The translations under genes and the position numbers were made by a program. A DNA stretch of 64,000 nucleotides, from assembly GCF_020149765.1 (NCBI RefSeq), contig NZ_CP083809.1, positions 3,472,001-3,536,000 of the forward strand, given 5' to 3'. Position 1 is the stretch's first letter, and every line of letters starts with the position of its first letter. Below are positions 8,450 to 17,353 of this stretch, piece by piece. The notes beneath the pieces are model-generated. The model saw nothing but the letters and a program-made list of their open reading frames with translations. It searched no databases and was not told where the DNA came from. This stretch comes from Pantoea agglomerans (GTDB lineage Bacteria > Pseudomonadota > Gammaproteobacteria > Enterobacterales > Enterobacteriaceae).

Positions 8450-9409
8450 CTAGCGGGCATCCTGCGGGCAGGAGCTGCCGCTCTGGCTGGTGAATTTATT
8501 AATCCACGGGCTGGCGGCATCCTGCGACCAGAGCTGCAGCAGCATCTCTTTAAACTTCTCCGCCGCCGGGCTTAAGGCACTCTCCCTGCGCTGTACCAGC
8601 CCTAGCGTTCGCCGCACCACAGGCTCAACCAGCGGGCGGCTGACCAGGACGTGATCTTCATCGGTCGGCATCGCCAGGCTGGGCACGACCGCCACGCCCA
8701 GCCCCGCCTCTACCATACCCAGCGACGTCGACAGGTGCCTGACCTCGTAAAACCAGTTGGGCCTGACGCCGGCGCTCTCCAGCGCCTGATCGATCAACGC
8801 CCGGTTTCCGCTTGAGCGCCTGACGCCAATCAGCTTTAAACGGTTCAAATCCTCCCACTGCACCAGCGGTTTTTGCGCCAGCTCGTGATCGCGCCGACAC
8901 GCCAGCACAAAGGGTTCGTTGACCAGCGGGGTAAAGTCGATATTGGGATGTGTGATGTTTATCATATTTATGCCAAATTCTGCATCGCCATTTAATACCG
9001 CTTCCAGGCAGTCGCTGGCGCTGTGCTCCAGAATGCGAATGCGGATATTGGGATAGTGATTGTTATAATCTCCGATCACCGCAGGCAGAAAATAGGAGGC
9101 TGCGGTCGGTAAGCAGGATAAGGCGATTACCCCACTCTGGTGCGTTGCCATCTCTTTAATGCTCAGAATAGAAATCTCATAGAGATCAATTAAATTCTTC
9201 GCCTTGGGTAAGAACTCTCTGCCCACTGACGTCAGTTTTATATTACGCGTCGATCGCTCAAATAAAAGTGCCCCCAGACTTTCTTCGAGTTTTTTTATTC
9301 TGCGCGTTAACGCCGGCTGTGAAATATGAAGAAAGTGTGACGCCCGTGTAAAACACCCTATTTCCGCAACCTTTACAAAAGCCTGCACACCCTGTAATTC
9401 ATGCTGCAT
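8450..9409 (-). CDS. LysR-family regulator of the citrate lyase/aconitase cluster
   Basis: A 319-residue LysR-type regulator. The winged helix-turn-helix is at residues 5-60 (VKVAEIGCFTRASHFLHISQPALTRRIKKLEESLGALLFER). The effector-binding domain begins near residue 90 (GVIALSCLPTAASYFLPAVIGDY) and runs to the C-terminus. It is divergent from the large catabolic operon starting at 9570. The gap contains two palindromes, one with the T-N11-A LysR signature. It therefore probably activates that operon in response to its substrate or an intermediate (inference from arrangement). Confidence 0.9.
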   Translation of the reverse strand: MQHELQGVQAFVKVAEIGCFTRASHFLHISQPALTRRIKKLEESLGALLFERSTRNIKLTSVGREFLPKAKNLIDLYEISILSIKEMATHQSGVIALSCLPTAASYFLPAVIGDYNNHYPNIRIRILEHSASDCLEAVLNGDAEFGINMINITHPNIDFTPLVNEPFVLACRRDHELAQKPLVQWEDLNRLKLIGVRRSSGNRALIDQALESAGVRPNWFYEVRHLSTSLGMVEAGLGVAVVPSLAMPTDEDHVLVSRPLVEPVVRRTLGLVQRRESALSPAAEKFKEMLLQLWSQDAASPWINKFTSQSGSSCPQDAR

Positions 9410-9465
9410 ACGTTCTCCCTGCCCTAATTCGCGTTAAGGTCATTACACTAGCGCCCCCGCTATTG

Positions 9466-9480
9466 ATACGCAAAGCGTAT
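9466..9480. promoter_or_regulatory. LysR-type binding site with T-N11-A
   Basis: ATACGC-AAA-GCGTAT, a perfect 6-bp dyad with a 3-bp centre that contains T-N11-A (T at 9467, A at 9479). It lies 57 bp upstream of the LysR start and about 90 bp upstream of the operon start, as expected for the recognition-type site of a divergent LysR regulator. Confidence 0.65.
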
Positions 9481-9500
9481 TAATCATCCTTTTTTTGGCA

Positions 9501-9514
9501 TTAGCGCGCGCTAA
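9501..9514. promoter_or_regulatory. Second palindrome in the LysR-operon gap
   Basis: TTAGCGCGCGCTAA is a perfect 14-bp palindrome centred 34-35 bp downstream of the first site and 56-69 bp before the isomerase start. It may be the activation-type site or a site for another regulator. The two palindromes share no sequence, so binding by the same LysR protein is uncertain. Confidence 0.45.
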
Positions 9515-9569
9515 ATAACTATGGAATGCTCATTTTGTTTTTTATCAAAGGCTCAAATGAGAAAACAAA

Positions 9570-10658
9570 ATGTTGAAAATCCCTTGTGTACTCATGCGCG
9601 GCGGTACCTCTAAAGGCCCGGTTATTCTGGCCAGCGATTTACCTGCCGATATTGCGGAACGCGATGCGGCGCTGCTGGCTCTGATGGGCGCGGGCCATGA
9701 ACTGGAAATTGACGGAATTGGCGGCGGCGCGCCCCAGACCAGCAAAGTCGCTATCGTCAGTCCTTCAGAGAGTCCCGACGCGGATGTCGACTACCTGTTT
9801 GTGCAGGTGATGGTGAATGAGCGCCGGGTGGATACCACGCCCAACTGCGGCAATATGCTGAGCGCCGTTGGCCCTTTTGCTATTGAAAAGGGGCTGGTTA
9901 ACGCCCAGCACCCGGTGACAACGGTGCGCATTCGCAATCTCAATACCGGCACGCTGGTGGATGCGGAAATACAAACCCCGCAGGGCGCTGTCAGCTATGA
10001 GGGCGACACCCATATCGATGGCGTACCGGGAACGGCAGCGCCTGTCGGCCTCACCTTCCTTAACTCGGCGGGCTGTAAGACCGGCAAGCTGCTGCCAACC
10101 GGCCACGCCAGCGATGTGATTGAGGGGGTGGCGGTAACCTGCATCGATATGGCGATGCCGATGGTGCTGATTGACGCCGCGTCGCTGGGAAAAAGCGGCG
10201 GCGAAACACCCGCTGAGCTGGATGGCGATCGGCCCTTTATGGCGCGGCTGGAAACGATTCGCCGTCAGGCGGGAGCGGCGATGGGCCTCGGCGATGTTTC
10301 GGACAAGGTGATTCCCAAGCCGGTGCTGCTGAGTAAGCCAGCCGCAGGGGGCACCATTCGGGCGCGCTATTTTATGCCGCACAACTGCCATAAATCGCTG
10401 GCTATTACCGGTTCAATTGGCATTGCCACCGCAACCCTTATTGACGGCTCGGTGGCAAATAAGATTGTTGCCCCCCAGCCCGGCACGCGTAATAACGCTC
10501 TGACGCATATTGAACATCCCGGCGGAAAAATATCTGTCTCGTTATTAAAACAGGGCGATGAGATTGAAAAAACGCGCGCGGCGGTCATTCGTACCTCACG
10601 CAAGCTGTTTGAAGGCGACGTCTGCGTGCCGGAATATGTTCTGTCTGAAGCCATATAA
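9570..10658 (+). CDS. PrpF-family isomerase (aconitate isomerase / 4-oxalomesaconate tautomerase type)
   Basis: A 362-residue protein of the PrpF fold (diaminopimelate epimerase-like). Members isomerise double bonds in tricarboxylates: PrpF acts on 2-methylaconitate and trans-aconitate, GalD on 4-oxalomesaconate. The family pattern is clear: PCVLMRGGTSKG at residues 5-16, IGGGAPQTSKVAI, the cysteine loop TPNCGNMLSAVGPFA, VTCIDMAMPMV, and HKSLAITGSIGIA. It is the first gene of the cluster and the LysR gene diverges from it. With AcnB and citrate lyase in the same cluster, the most economical role is trans-aconitate to cis-aconitate conversion. The GalD-type activity is the main alternative and cannot be excluded from sequence alone. 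Confidence 0.85.
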   Translation: MLKIPCVLMRGGTSKGPVILASDLPADIAERDAALLALMGAGHELEIDGIGGGAPQTSKVAIVSPSESPDADVDYLFVQVMVNERRVDTTPNCGNMLSAVGPFAIEKGLVNAQHPVTTVRIRNLNTGTLVDAEIQTPQGAVSYEGDTHIDGVPGTAAPVGLTFLNSAGCKTGKLLPTGHASDVIEGVAVTCIDMAMPMVLIDAASLGKSGGETPAELDGDRPFMARLETIRRQAGAAMGLGDVSDKVIPKPVLLSKPAAGGTIRARYFMPHNCHKSLAITGSIGIATATLIDGSVANKIVAPQPGTRNNALTHIEHPGGKISVSLLKQGDEIEKTRAAVIRTSRKLFEGDVCVPEYVLSEAI

Positions 10659-10741
10659 CAATTAAAAGCCTGCTAATAACAACTAACTTTTAGCCCTTAC
10701 AGGCTAGCCACCTTTGTACCCAAAATAAGATAGAGGTCATC

Positions 10742-11989
10742 ATGGCTATAAATACACTGCAGCATAATGAGCAAGGCGCGGATCAGGTTAAAGCCAGCCA
10801 CTATATTCGCGTTATCCTGGCGCTGGCTTTATCTGGTCTGGCCGAATTAGCGTCGCTTTTCTTTATTCAACCGCTGCTGCCGATTCTGGCAGTGGAATAT
10901 GATGTGCCGGTCAGTCAGGTCAGTATTATTCTTTCAGCTGAAACCGCGCTGCTGGCTATCGGGCTGCTGTTTACCGGCACCCTGTCCGATCACTACGGCA
11001 GGAAAAAACTGATCATTGTTTCCCTGCTGCTGGGGGGCGCACTGACGCTGCTCTGCCCGCTGGTGCAGTCATGGGCGATGCTGGTGGTGCTGCGTGCTGT
11101 TATCGGGCTGGCGCTCAGCGGGATTGCCGCAGCGGCCACGGCCTATATCAGCGAAGAGGTCGCCCCGGTGGTGGCTGGTGTGGTTACCGGCTACTTTGTC
11201 TTTGGTAACTCCATGGGCGGCATGTCAGGACGCGTGATTGCCAGCCAGCTGATTGAGTATACCTCTATCAACACCATCTTCTATGGATTTGCCGTCAGCC
11301 TGATTGCGGTAGCGGTGCTGGTGAAGTTTTTACTGCCCGCCTCGAAAAACTTTACCCCCACAACAACCCTGAATGTCCTGCGCGTGGTAAAAGGCGCGGC
11401 CGATCATTTCAAAAACCGCAAACTGGCGCTGGCCTTTGTTATCAGCTTTATCATCTTTGGTGTATTCACCTCCCTCTATAACTATTTAGCCTTTTTCCTC
11501 AAAGCCGAGCCGTTCAATATCTCTCCCGCCAATGCCGGTCTGATCTCTATTAGCTTTGCGTTAAGTTTCTTTACCGCACCTCAGGCGGGCCGTTTATCGG
11601 CGAAATATGGCAGCATGAATGTGCTGCGCATACTGTTCCTGCTGATGGCGACAGGTATGTTGCTGACGCTGGCCTCTAATGTGGTGGTTTTTATTGTCGG
11701 CGCCGTCATTTTTACCGGCTGTTTCTTTGGCTGCCACTCTATCGGTCTGAGCTGGGTAAGTAAAAACGCCACCCATGCGCGTGGTCAGGCCGTCGCCCTC
11801 TATCTCTTCTTCTACTACATGGGTGGATCGGTTATCGGCTTCGTTAACGGTTTTGTCTTCCATCTTACCGGCTGGCAGGGCATGACGGGCTTCATTATTG
11901 TTTTGCTCGCCGTGGGGGTCGTTGTCGCCAGCTATCTATCCGCCAGCGAAAATCAGTCGCTGCCCGTTCCGGCAGAGTCGGTGAAATAG
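10742..11989 (+). CDS. MFS transporter, YnfM-like
   Basis: A 415-residue inner-membrane transporter with about 12 hydrophobic segments in two halves. The loop between segments 2 and 3 has the major facilitator signature TLSDHYGRKKLIIV. The family is closest in look to YnfM-type and arabinose-efflux-like carriers. It is the second gene in the cluster, 83 bp after the PrpF-family gene. Because the cluster also carries a DASS carboxylate transporter, one may import substrate and the other export a product such as acetate, or they may serve different substrates. Direction cannot be told from sequence. Confidence 0.9.
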   Translation: MAINTLQHNEQGADQVKASHYIRVILALALSGLAELASLFFIQPLLPILAVEYDVPVSQVSIILSAETALLAIGLLFTGTLSDHYGRKKLIIVSLLLGGALTLLCPLVQSWAMLVVLRAVIGLALSGIAAAATAYISEEVAPVVAGVVTGYFVFGNSMGGMSGRVIASQLIEYTSINTIFYGFAVSLIAVAVLVKFLLPASKNFTPTTTLNVLRVVKGAADHFKNRKLALAFVISFIIFGVFTSLYNYLAFFLKAEPFNISPANAGLISISFALSFFTAPQAGRLSAKYGSMNVLRILFLLMATGMLLTLASNVVVFIVGAVIFTGCFFGCHSIGLSWVSKNATHARGQAVALYLFFYYMGGSVIGFVNGFVFHLTGWQGMTGFIIVLLAVGVVVASYLSASENQSLPVPAESVK

Positions 11990-12007
11990 CGAAAAATGTT
12001 ATCACGT

Positions 12008-12034
12008 GCTCACGCCGCGCAGTCGGGCGTGAGC
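12008..12034 (+). promoter_or_regulatory. Intercistronic hairpin
   Basis: GCTCACGCC (12008-12016) pairs perfectly with GGCGTGAGC (12026-12034) around a 9-nt loop, with no following T-tract. It sits between the MFS and FAH-family genes and probably acts as an mRNA stability or processing element rather than a terminator. Confidence 0.5.
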
Positions 12035-12070
12035 CACCAGCGACCTTGATATAAATAAGCAGGTTTCACT

Positions 12071-12934
12071 ATGAAATTAGCCAGCTATAGCCATCGTGGA
12101 CATAAAAGCTACGGTATTTTTACCGAGCGGGGCATTATTGACCTCGGCGATAAAATTGGCCACCAGTACCCTACGCTAAAGGATTTGCTTCAGTGGAATG
12201 GGCTGGATATTGCCAGGCAGTATGTCGATTTCCCGGCAGATATCCTCCCGGAGGAAATTACCTTTTTACCGGTGATAGAAAATCCGGGAAAGATATTTTG
12301 CGTGGGAATGAATTATGCCGATAAGCGCAAAGAGTTCGCTGAAACCAGCAGCGCGCCGACCCTGTTTGTCCGTTTCCCTGACTCGCAAACCGGCCACCAG
12401 ACTGCAGTATTAAAACCGGCGTTATCCAACGAGTTTGATTATGAAGGCGAGCTGGCCGTGATTATTGGTCAGCCGGGAGCCGCTATTGCGGTTGATAAGG
12501 CGCTGAGCCACGTTGCCGGCTACAGCTGCTATATGGATGGCTCCGTGCGCGACTGGCAGCATGCCTGGTTTACCGCCGGGAAAAACTGGCGGCGCACCGG
12601 GGCATTCGGCCCTTATATGACCACCGTTGATGAGATCCCGGACCCGCATATGCTAACCATTCAGACCTACCTGAATGGCCGTCTGGTACAGAACGATTCC
12701 ACCGCCAGCATGATCCATAAAGTGGACGAACTGATTAGCTATATCAGTACCTTCACCACCCTTAGCGCAGGCGATGTGATTATTACCGGCTCCCCCGGCG
12801 GCGTCGGCAAAAAACGCACTCCCCCTCTCTTTATGCATCAGGGCGACCAGATTGAGGTGGTGATTGAAAATATCGGGCATCTGACAAATACCATCGTGGA
12901 AGCGGAGCCGCAGCAGGATCTGCTGGCCTCGTAG
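12071..12934 (+). CDS. Fumarylacetoacetate hydrolase-family protein (possible oxaloacetate decarboxylase or tautomerase)
   Basis: A 287-residue protein with the FAH catalytic domain at about residues 75-280. The family pattern is KIFCVGMNYADKRKE, the metal-ligand stretch EFDYEGELAVIIG, SCYMDGSVRDWQ, and the C-terminal LSAGDVIITGSPGGVG. Family members hydrolyse or decarboxylate 2-keto acids; FAHD1-type proteins decarboxylate oxaloacetate and FAHD2-type proteins tautomerise it. Because citrate lyase, encoded just downstream, releases oxaloacetate, handling of oxaloacetate is a sensible hypothesis (inference). No oadABG decarboxylase pump is seen in this cluster. Other keto-acid substrates are equally possible on family grounds. 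Confidence 0.85.
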   Translation: MKLASYSHRGHKSYGIFTERGIIDLGDKIGHQYPTLKDLLQWNGLDIARQYVDFPADILPEEITFLPVIENPGKIFCVGMNYADKRKEFAETSSAPTLFVRFPDSQTGHQTAVLKPALSNEFDYEGELAVIIGQPGAAIAVDKALSHVAGYSCYMDGSVRDWQHAWFTAGKNWRRTGAFGPYMTTVDEIPDPHMLTIQTYLNGRLVQNDSTASMIHKVDELISYISTFTTLSAGDVIITGSPGGVGKKRTPPLFMHQGDQIEVVIENIGHLTNTIVEAEPQQDLLAS

Positions 12935-12991
12935 TGCGCTCAGGGCCACCCACAATTCGATCCCCTTAACGATGTTTTCAGGAGAGAGCTG

Positions 12992-14065
12992 ATGTATTCC
13001 GAGCAGGCACCAGAATTCGAAACCGTCGAAACTGGCAACGGCAGAGTAAAAGAAGAGATCGCCAGCTTCTTGCAAAGCAATGGGTTAGGCATCGATAAAG
13101 ATATTGAGCAGTTTGTTGTTGCTCGCTATAACCGCCAGCTGGTCGCCTGTGCCGGTCTCGCAGGCAACACCTTAAAATGTATTGCCGTCGAGAATGCCTG
13201 GCGTGGAACCTCTTTGGGTCTGAAGATTATTCACGAAGCGGAGCTACAGGCGATGCAAAACGGTGAGCATCAGCTTTTTCTTCTGACGCATCCCGACAAC
13301 GTGAAGTCCTTTCAGGGATGCGGCTTTTATCCGCTGGTAACCCTTGATAACCGCGCGACCCTGATGGAAAACAGCCCGGTCGGTATTCACCGCTACTGCC
13401 GCCAGCTGCGCAGTCATCATCTGGTGGCGGCCCCGCGCATCGGCAGCATCGTGATGAATGCCAATCCCTTTACCCTGGGCCACCAGTACCTGATTGAGCA
13501 GGCGGCACAGGCGTGCGACTGGCTGCACGTTTTTGTGGTCGAGGAGGATCTCTCTACCTTCTCCTTCCGCGATCGTCTGGCGATGGTGCAGGCGGGATCG
13601 CAGCACCTGCCCAATATAACGGTCCATCCCGGCTCGAAATATATTATTTCGCGCGGCACCTTTCCCGGTTATTTCCTTAAAGAGCAGCAGCGGATTGATG
13701 AGGTTTATGCGGCAATCGATTTAATGATGTTTCGTCGCTATATCGCCCCGGCGTTAAATATTAATCAGCGCTTTGTCGGCACGGAGCCCTTCTGCAAGGT
13801 CACGGCGCAATATAACTGCGCGATGCACCACTGGCTGGAAGATAAAACCTTAATGCCGGCAGCCGCGATTAACGTAACCGAAATCCCCAGGATGACCGAT
13901 GAAAATAATCTTCCTGTCTCAGCCTCTGCGGTGAGGAAACACCTGCACCAGCAAGAGATGCAGGCGGTTAAGCGCCGGGTACCGGCAACGACCCTCCCTT
14001 ACTTATACAGATGGTTATCTGAACGTCGGTCAAAACAGACCGATACCGAACTGGCAAGCGCCTAA
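12992..14065 (+). CDS. citC: [Citrate (pro-3S)-lyase] ligase
   Basis: A 357-residue enzyme that acetylates the prosthetic group of citrate lyase using acetate and ATP, giving active lyase. Two domains are visible: an N-terminal GNAT-like region (residues about 1-130, with AWRGTSLGLKIIHEA) and a C-terminal nucleotidyltransferase-like region starting at IVMNANPFTLGHQYLIEQA. The latter includes the HxGH-like element, and later KYIISRGTFPGYFLK. It is followed after 23 bp by citD, the usual citCDEFXG order. The preceding GGAGAG gives a good ribosome-binding site 8 bp before the ATG. Confidence 0.95.
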   Translation: MYSEQAPEFETVETGNGRVKEEIASFLQSNGLGIDKDIEQFVVARYNRQLVACAGLAGNTLKCIAVENAWRGTSLGLKIIHEAELQAMQNGEHQLFLLTHPDNVKSFQGCGFYPLVTLDNRATLMENSPVGIHRYCRQLRSHHLVAAPRIGSIVMNANPFTLGHQYLIEQAAQACDWLHVFVVEEDLSTFSFRDRLAMVQAGSQHLPNITVHPGSKYIISRGTFPGYFLKEQQRIDEVYAAIDLMMFRRYIAPALNINQRFVGTEPFCKVTAQYNCAMHHWLEDKTLMPAAAINVTEIPRMTDENNLPVSASAVRKHLHQQEMQAVKRRVPATTLPYLYRWLSERRSKQTDTELASA

Positions 14066-14088
14066 TAAATCATTATTCAGGAAGCACT

Positions 14089-14382
14089 ATGCACATATTA
14101 AATGCGGCAATAGCCGGGACGCTGGAATCAAGCGATCTGGTTGTTAAAGTCAGCCCCTGTGAAGAGGGTCTGGATATAACGATTAACAGCGAAGTTTATA
14201 AACAGTTTGGCGCGCAAATTACCGCGGTGGTGAAGGAAACCCTTGCCGCGTTTAACGTGACCCGGGGGCAAATTATTGTTGAGGATAAAGGCGCGCTGGA
14301 TTGTGTTATTCGCGCCAGAATGCAGACGGCGATCCTGCGGGGAACAGGCAGAAAAGAGATAATGTGGGAAAAACTACAATGA
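14089..14382 (+). CDS. citD: Citrate lyase acyl carrier protein (gamma subunit)
   Basis: A 97-residue carrier protein that holds the phosphoribosyl-dephospho-CoA group on which acetyl and citryl residues are carried. The N-terminal AGTLESSD places a serine at position 14, the known attachment position in this family. The C-terminal half has [17 protein letters not shown], conserved among CitD proteins. Its stop overlaps the citE start as ATGA, so the subunits are translationally coupled. The length is normal, so it should be functional provided CitX and CitG, both present, modify it. Confidence 0.96.
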   Translation: MHILNAAIAGTLESSDLVVKVSPCEEGLDITINSEVYKQFGAQITAVVKETLAAFNVTRGQIIVEDKGALDCVIRARMQTAILRGTGRKEIMWEKLQ

Positions 14383-15254
14383 AAAAATTACGTCGCAGTA
14401 TGCTTTTTTTACCCGGTTCAAGCGCCGCCATGCTCTCGACCGCCTTTATATATAAACCCGACTCCATCATGTTTGATCTGGAAGATGCCGTTTCGCTGAA
14501 AGAGAAAGACAGCGCGCGGCTGCTGGTTTTTCATGCCCTTCAGCACCCGATGTACCGGGATATCGAAACCGTGGTGAGAATTAACCCGCTAAATACCCCT
14601 TTTGGCCTGGACGATCTGGAGGCAGCGGTTCGCGCTGGCGCTGACGTTATCCGCTTACCGAAAACCGATACGCCGGAAGATATTGACCAGCTTGAGCGCG
14701 AAATTACCCGCATTGAGGAGTGCTGCGGTCGTGAGGTGGGATCAACCAAATTAATGGCGGCGATCGAATCGGCCGTGGGGGTGATTAATGCGGTCGCCAT
14801 CGCCCGCTCGTCGCCGCGCCTGATGGGGATTGCGCTGGCGGCGTTTGACTATGTGATGGATATGCAAACCGAACGCGGAGACGGTACCGAACTCTTTTAT
14901 GCGCGCTGCGCGGTGTTACATGCGGCCCGTGCGGCAGGGATTGATGCGTTTGATGTGGTGTATGCCGACATTAACGATGAGGCGGGCTTTTTAAAGGAGG
15001 TGGATTTAATTAAGCGTATGGGGTTCAACGGTAAATCCCTGATTAATCCCCGCCAGATAGCGCTCCTGCACAACGCCTACGCGCCAACCCAGGAAGAGGT
15101 GGACTATGCCGAGCGCGTTGTCGCCGCCGCTGAGGAGGGGGAACGAAACGGACTGGGGGTGATTTCACTGAACGGCAAAATGATCGATGCGCCGATTATT
15201 AACCACGCCAGGGTCGTTATCGAACGGAAAAACGCCTCCGGTATTCGCCAGTAA
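14379..15254 (+). CDS. citE: Citrate lyase beta subunit (citryl-ACP lyase)
   Basis: A 291-residue subunit of the HpcH/HpaI fold that cleaves citryl-ACP to acetyl-ACP and oxaloacetate. Motifs are [15 protein letters not shown] at the N-terminus, [29 protein letters not shown], and [25 protein letters not shown]. The ATG at 14379 overlapping the citD stop is chosen over the upstream in-frame start at 14301, because that extension overlaps citD in another frame and lacks family similarity. Fully intact and in the usual cit gene order. Confidence 0.95.
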   Translation: MKKLRRSMLFLPGSSAAMLSTAFIYKPDSIMFDLEDAVSLKEKDSARLLVFHALQHPMYRDIETVVRINPLNTPFGLDDLEAAVRAGADVIRLPKTDTPEDIDQLEREITRIEECCGREVGSTKLMAAIESAVGVINAVAIARSSPRLMGIALAAFDYVMDMQTERGDGTELFYARCAVLHAARAAGIDAFDVVYADINDEAGFLKEVDLIKRMGFNGKSLINPRQIALLHNAYAPTQEEVDYAERVVAAAEEGERNGLGVISLNGKMIDAPIINHARVVIERKNASGIRQ

Positions 15255-15287
15255 TCCCTGACCCCTCCAGAGCAACAGGATTTAACC

Positions 15288-16808
15288 ATGACTGATTTAA
15301 CTGAAGCACTGCAAAACCTCGCCGGATCCCGCCAGCAATATGAACGCTTTCGCGGCGCAAATACCCATACTCCCTATCTTGCCGATACCCGGCAGAAATA
15401 TGGGCGCAAGCTTTTGGACTCGCTGGATGAGGTATTAGCCCGCTGTGATTTGCGCGACGGCATGACCGTCTCTTTTCATCACGCTTTCCGCGAAGGCGAT
15501 CGGGTTATCAACGCGGTAATGGAGAAGCTGGCGCAAAAAGGGCTAAAGGGCTTGACGCTGGCGTCCAGCTCGCTGATGGCCTGCAATACCCCGCTGATTG
15601 AGCATATTAAAAATGGCGTGATTAGCCGAATCTATACCTCCGGGATGCGCGGTGCGTTAGCGGAGGCGATTTCCCACGGTCTGATGGAAGAGCCGGTGCA
15701 GATCCACTCGCACGGCGGCAGGGTGAAGCTGATCGAAGAGGGGGAAATCACTATCGACGTCGCCTTTTTAGCCGTCTCCTGCTGCGATGAATATGGCAAT
15801 GCCAGCGGCAGCGGCGGCCCCTCCCGCTGCGGTTCGCTGGGCTACGCCATGGTCGATGCCCGGTATGCCCGCAAGGTGGTGCTGCTCACGGAGAGCATCG
15901 AACCCTTTCCCTGTATGCCCGCCAGCATCGTTCAAGATCAGGTGGATTACATCGTTAAAGTCGATAGCGTTGGCGACCCGGCAAAGATCAGCGTGGGCGC
16001 CGCTCGCGTAACCAGCAACCCGCGCGAGCTGATGATCGCCCGCGCCGCCGCCGACGTGATCGAACATTCCGGCTATTTCCGGGATGGCTTTTCGCTGCAA
16101 ACCGGATCGGGCGCCGCCTCCACCGCCTGCACGCGCTTTCTGGAGTCGCGGATGCGCAAACACCAGATCGTCGCCCGCTTCGCGCTGGGCGGCATCACCG
16201 GCAGTATTGTCGATCTGCATGAAAAAGGCCTTATCACCAAGCTGCTGGATACCCAAAGCTTTGATAGCGTCGCGGGCGACTCGCTGGCGAAGAATCCCGA
16301 TCACGTGGAAATCTCTAACAGCGTCTATGCCAACCCGGCCGCTAAAGCCGCCTGCTGCGATCGCGTGGATATCGTCATTCTGAGCGCGCTGGAGATTGAT
16401 ACTGACTTTAACGTTAACGTTCTGACCGGCTCTGATGGCGTGATGCGCGGCGCCTCGGGCGGGCACTGCGATGTTGCCGCGGCGGCGAATCTCACCATTG
16501 TGGTCGCCCCCCTGATCCGCAGCCGCATTCCCACCGTGGTCAGACAGGTCACCACCCGCGTCACCCCCGGCGAAAGCGTGGATGTGCTGGTCACCGACCA
16601 CGGCATTGCCGTTAACGATGCCCGCCCGGAGATTAAACAGCGGCTGATGGCCGCCGGGCTGCCGGTGATGGATATCGAGGCGCTCTACCAGAGAGCGCTG
16701 CTGATTTCGGGAGAGCCGAAGCCGATTGCCTTTACTGACCGCATCGTGGGCGTGGTGCGCTATCGCGACGGCAGCGTGATTGACGTGGTAAGGCAGATAA
16801 AAGAATGA
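15288..16808 (+). CDS. citF: Citrate lyase alpha subunit (citrate:acetyl-ACP transferase)
   Basis: A 506-residue subunit that exchanges acetate for citrate on the carrier protein. It is the usual CitF length and has the expected pattern: TVSFHHAFREGDRVIN, TSGMRGALAEAISHGLME, AVSCCDEYGNASGSGGPSRCGSLGYAM, GASGGHCDVAAAANLTIV, and TRVTPGESVDVLVTDHGIAVN. It follows citE by 33 bp with an AGCAACAGGA leader and overlaps citX by 4 bp (ATGA). All expected parts are present. Substrate specificity (citrate versus citramalate, whose lyase is homologous) cannot be fixed from these motifs. Confidence 0.95.
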   Translation: MTDLTEALQNLAGSRQQYERFRGANTHTPYLADTRQKYGRKLLDSLDEVLARCDLRDGMTVSFHHAFREGDRVINAVMEKLAQKGLKGLTLASSSLMACNTPLIEHIKNGVISRIYTSGMRGALAEAISHGLMEEPVQIHSHGGRVKLIEEGEITIDVAFLAVSCCDEYGNASGSGGPSRCGSLGYAMVDARYARKVVLLTESIEPFPCMPASIVQDQVDYIVKVDSVGDPAKISVGAARVTSNPRELMIARAAADVIEHSGYFRDGFSLQTGSGAASTACTRFLESRMRKHQIVARFALGGITGSIVDLHEKGLITKLLDTQSFDSVAGDSLAKNPDHVEISNSVYANPAAKAACCDRVDIVILSALEIDTDFNVNVLTGSDGVMRGASGGHCDVAAAANLTIVVAPLIRSRIPTVVRQVTTRVTPGESVDVLVTDHGIAVNDARPEIKQRLMAAGLPVMDIEALYQRALLISGEPKPIAFTDRIVGVVRYRDGSVIDVVRQIKE

Positions 16809-17353
16809 GCGACGACACCCCCACCGTTTCAGACGCTGGCGTGACCCTTGAGGCGGTTCTGCACGCCAGAGAGGCGCGCGCCCGGTTGCAGCAGGCGTGG
16901 CTGCTGCGTTTCAAACAGCCGCTGATTTCCACCACGCTGGTCTGGCCGGGCGAGATAAAAGATACCCCACTTGCCCGCCAGATTATGGTGGAGGCGAAAA
17001 AAGCCCTTAACCAGTCGCTTCAGCAGCATCAGTGGCCGGTTCTCCAGCATGAAATTCGCTTTCTGCCGACAGGCCCGGAGGCCTTCTGGTCGCTGTCGGC
17101 GCCGGCATGGATGATCAAGCATGTCACCGCGCACCTGGAGGATACGCACCCGCTGGGCCGCCTGTGGGATATGGATGTCTTTTGTCCGACAGCGGGCCTG
17201 ATCAAGCGCAGCGCCATCCACCAGCCCATGCGCCGCTGCTTTATCTGTAACGAGCCCGCCCACGTCTGCTCCCGGATGCGCCGTCACTCCACGCAGGCGC
17301 TGACGCAGGTGATTAAGGAGTTAGCCTGTGACTACTTTAGCCCTGTGCCCTGA
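16805..17353 (+). CDS. citX: Apo-citrate lyase phosphoribosyl-dephospho-CoA transferase
   Basis: A 182-residue enzyme that attaches the prosthetic group to CitD. It shows the CitX core HPLGRLWDMDVFCP and the cysteine segment RRCFICNEPAHVCSRMRRHS. The start overlaps the citF stop and the gene overlaps citG by 26 bp, so the pair is tightly coupled. Family length is normal for a stand-alone CitX, so the CitX-CitG fusion seen in some bacteria does not occur here. Confidence 0.93.
   Translation: MSDDTPTVSDAGVTLEAVLHAREARARLQQAWLLRFKQPLISTTLVWPGEIKDTPLARQIMVEAKKALNQSLQQHQWPVLQHEIRFLPTGPEAFWSLSAPAWMIKHVTAHLEDTHPLGRLWDMDVFCPTAGLIKRSAIHQPMRRCFICNEPAHVCSRMRRHSTQALTQVIKELACDYFSPVP

Noticed and set aside
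8314..8520. 68-codon minus-strand frame between cdh and the LysR gene
   Set aside because: Overlaps the LysR 3' end in another frame, lacks a ribosome-binding site and shows shadow composition.
14301..14378. Upstream start for citE
   Set aside because: Overlaps citD in another frame; the ATGA overlap at 14379 gives the family N-terminus.
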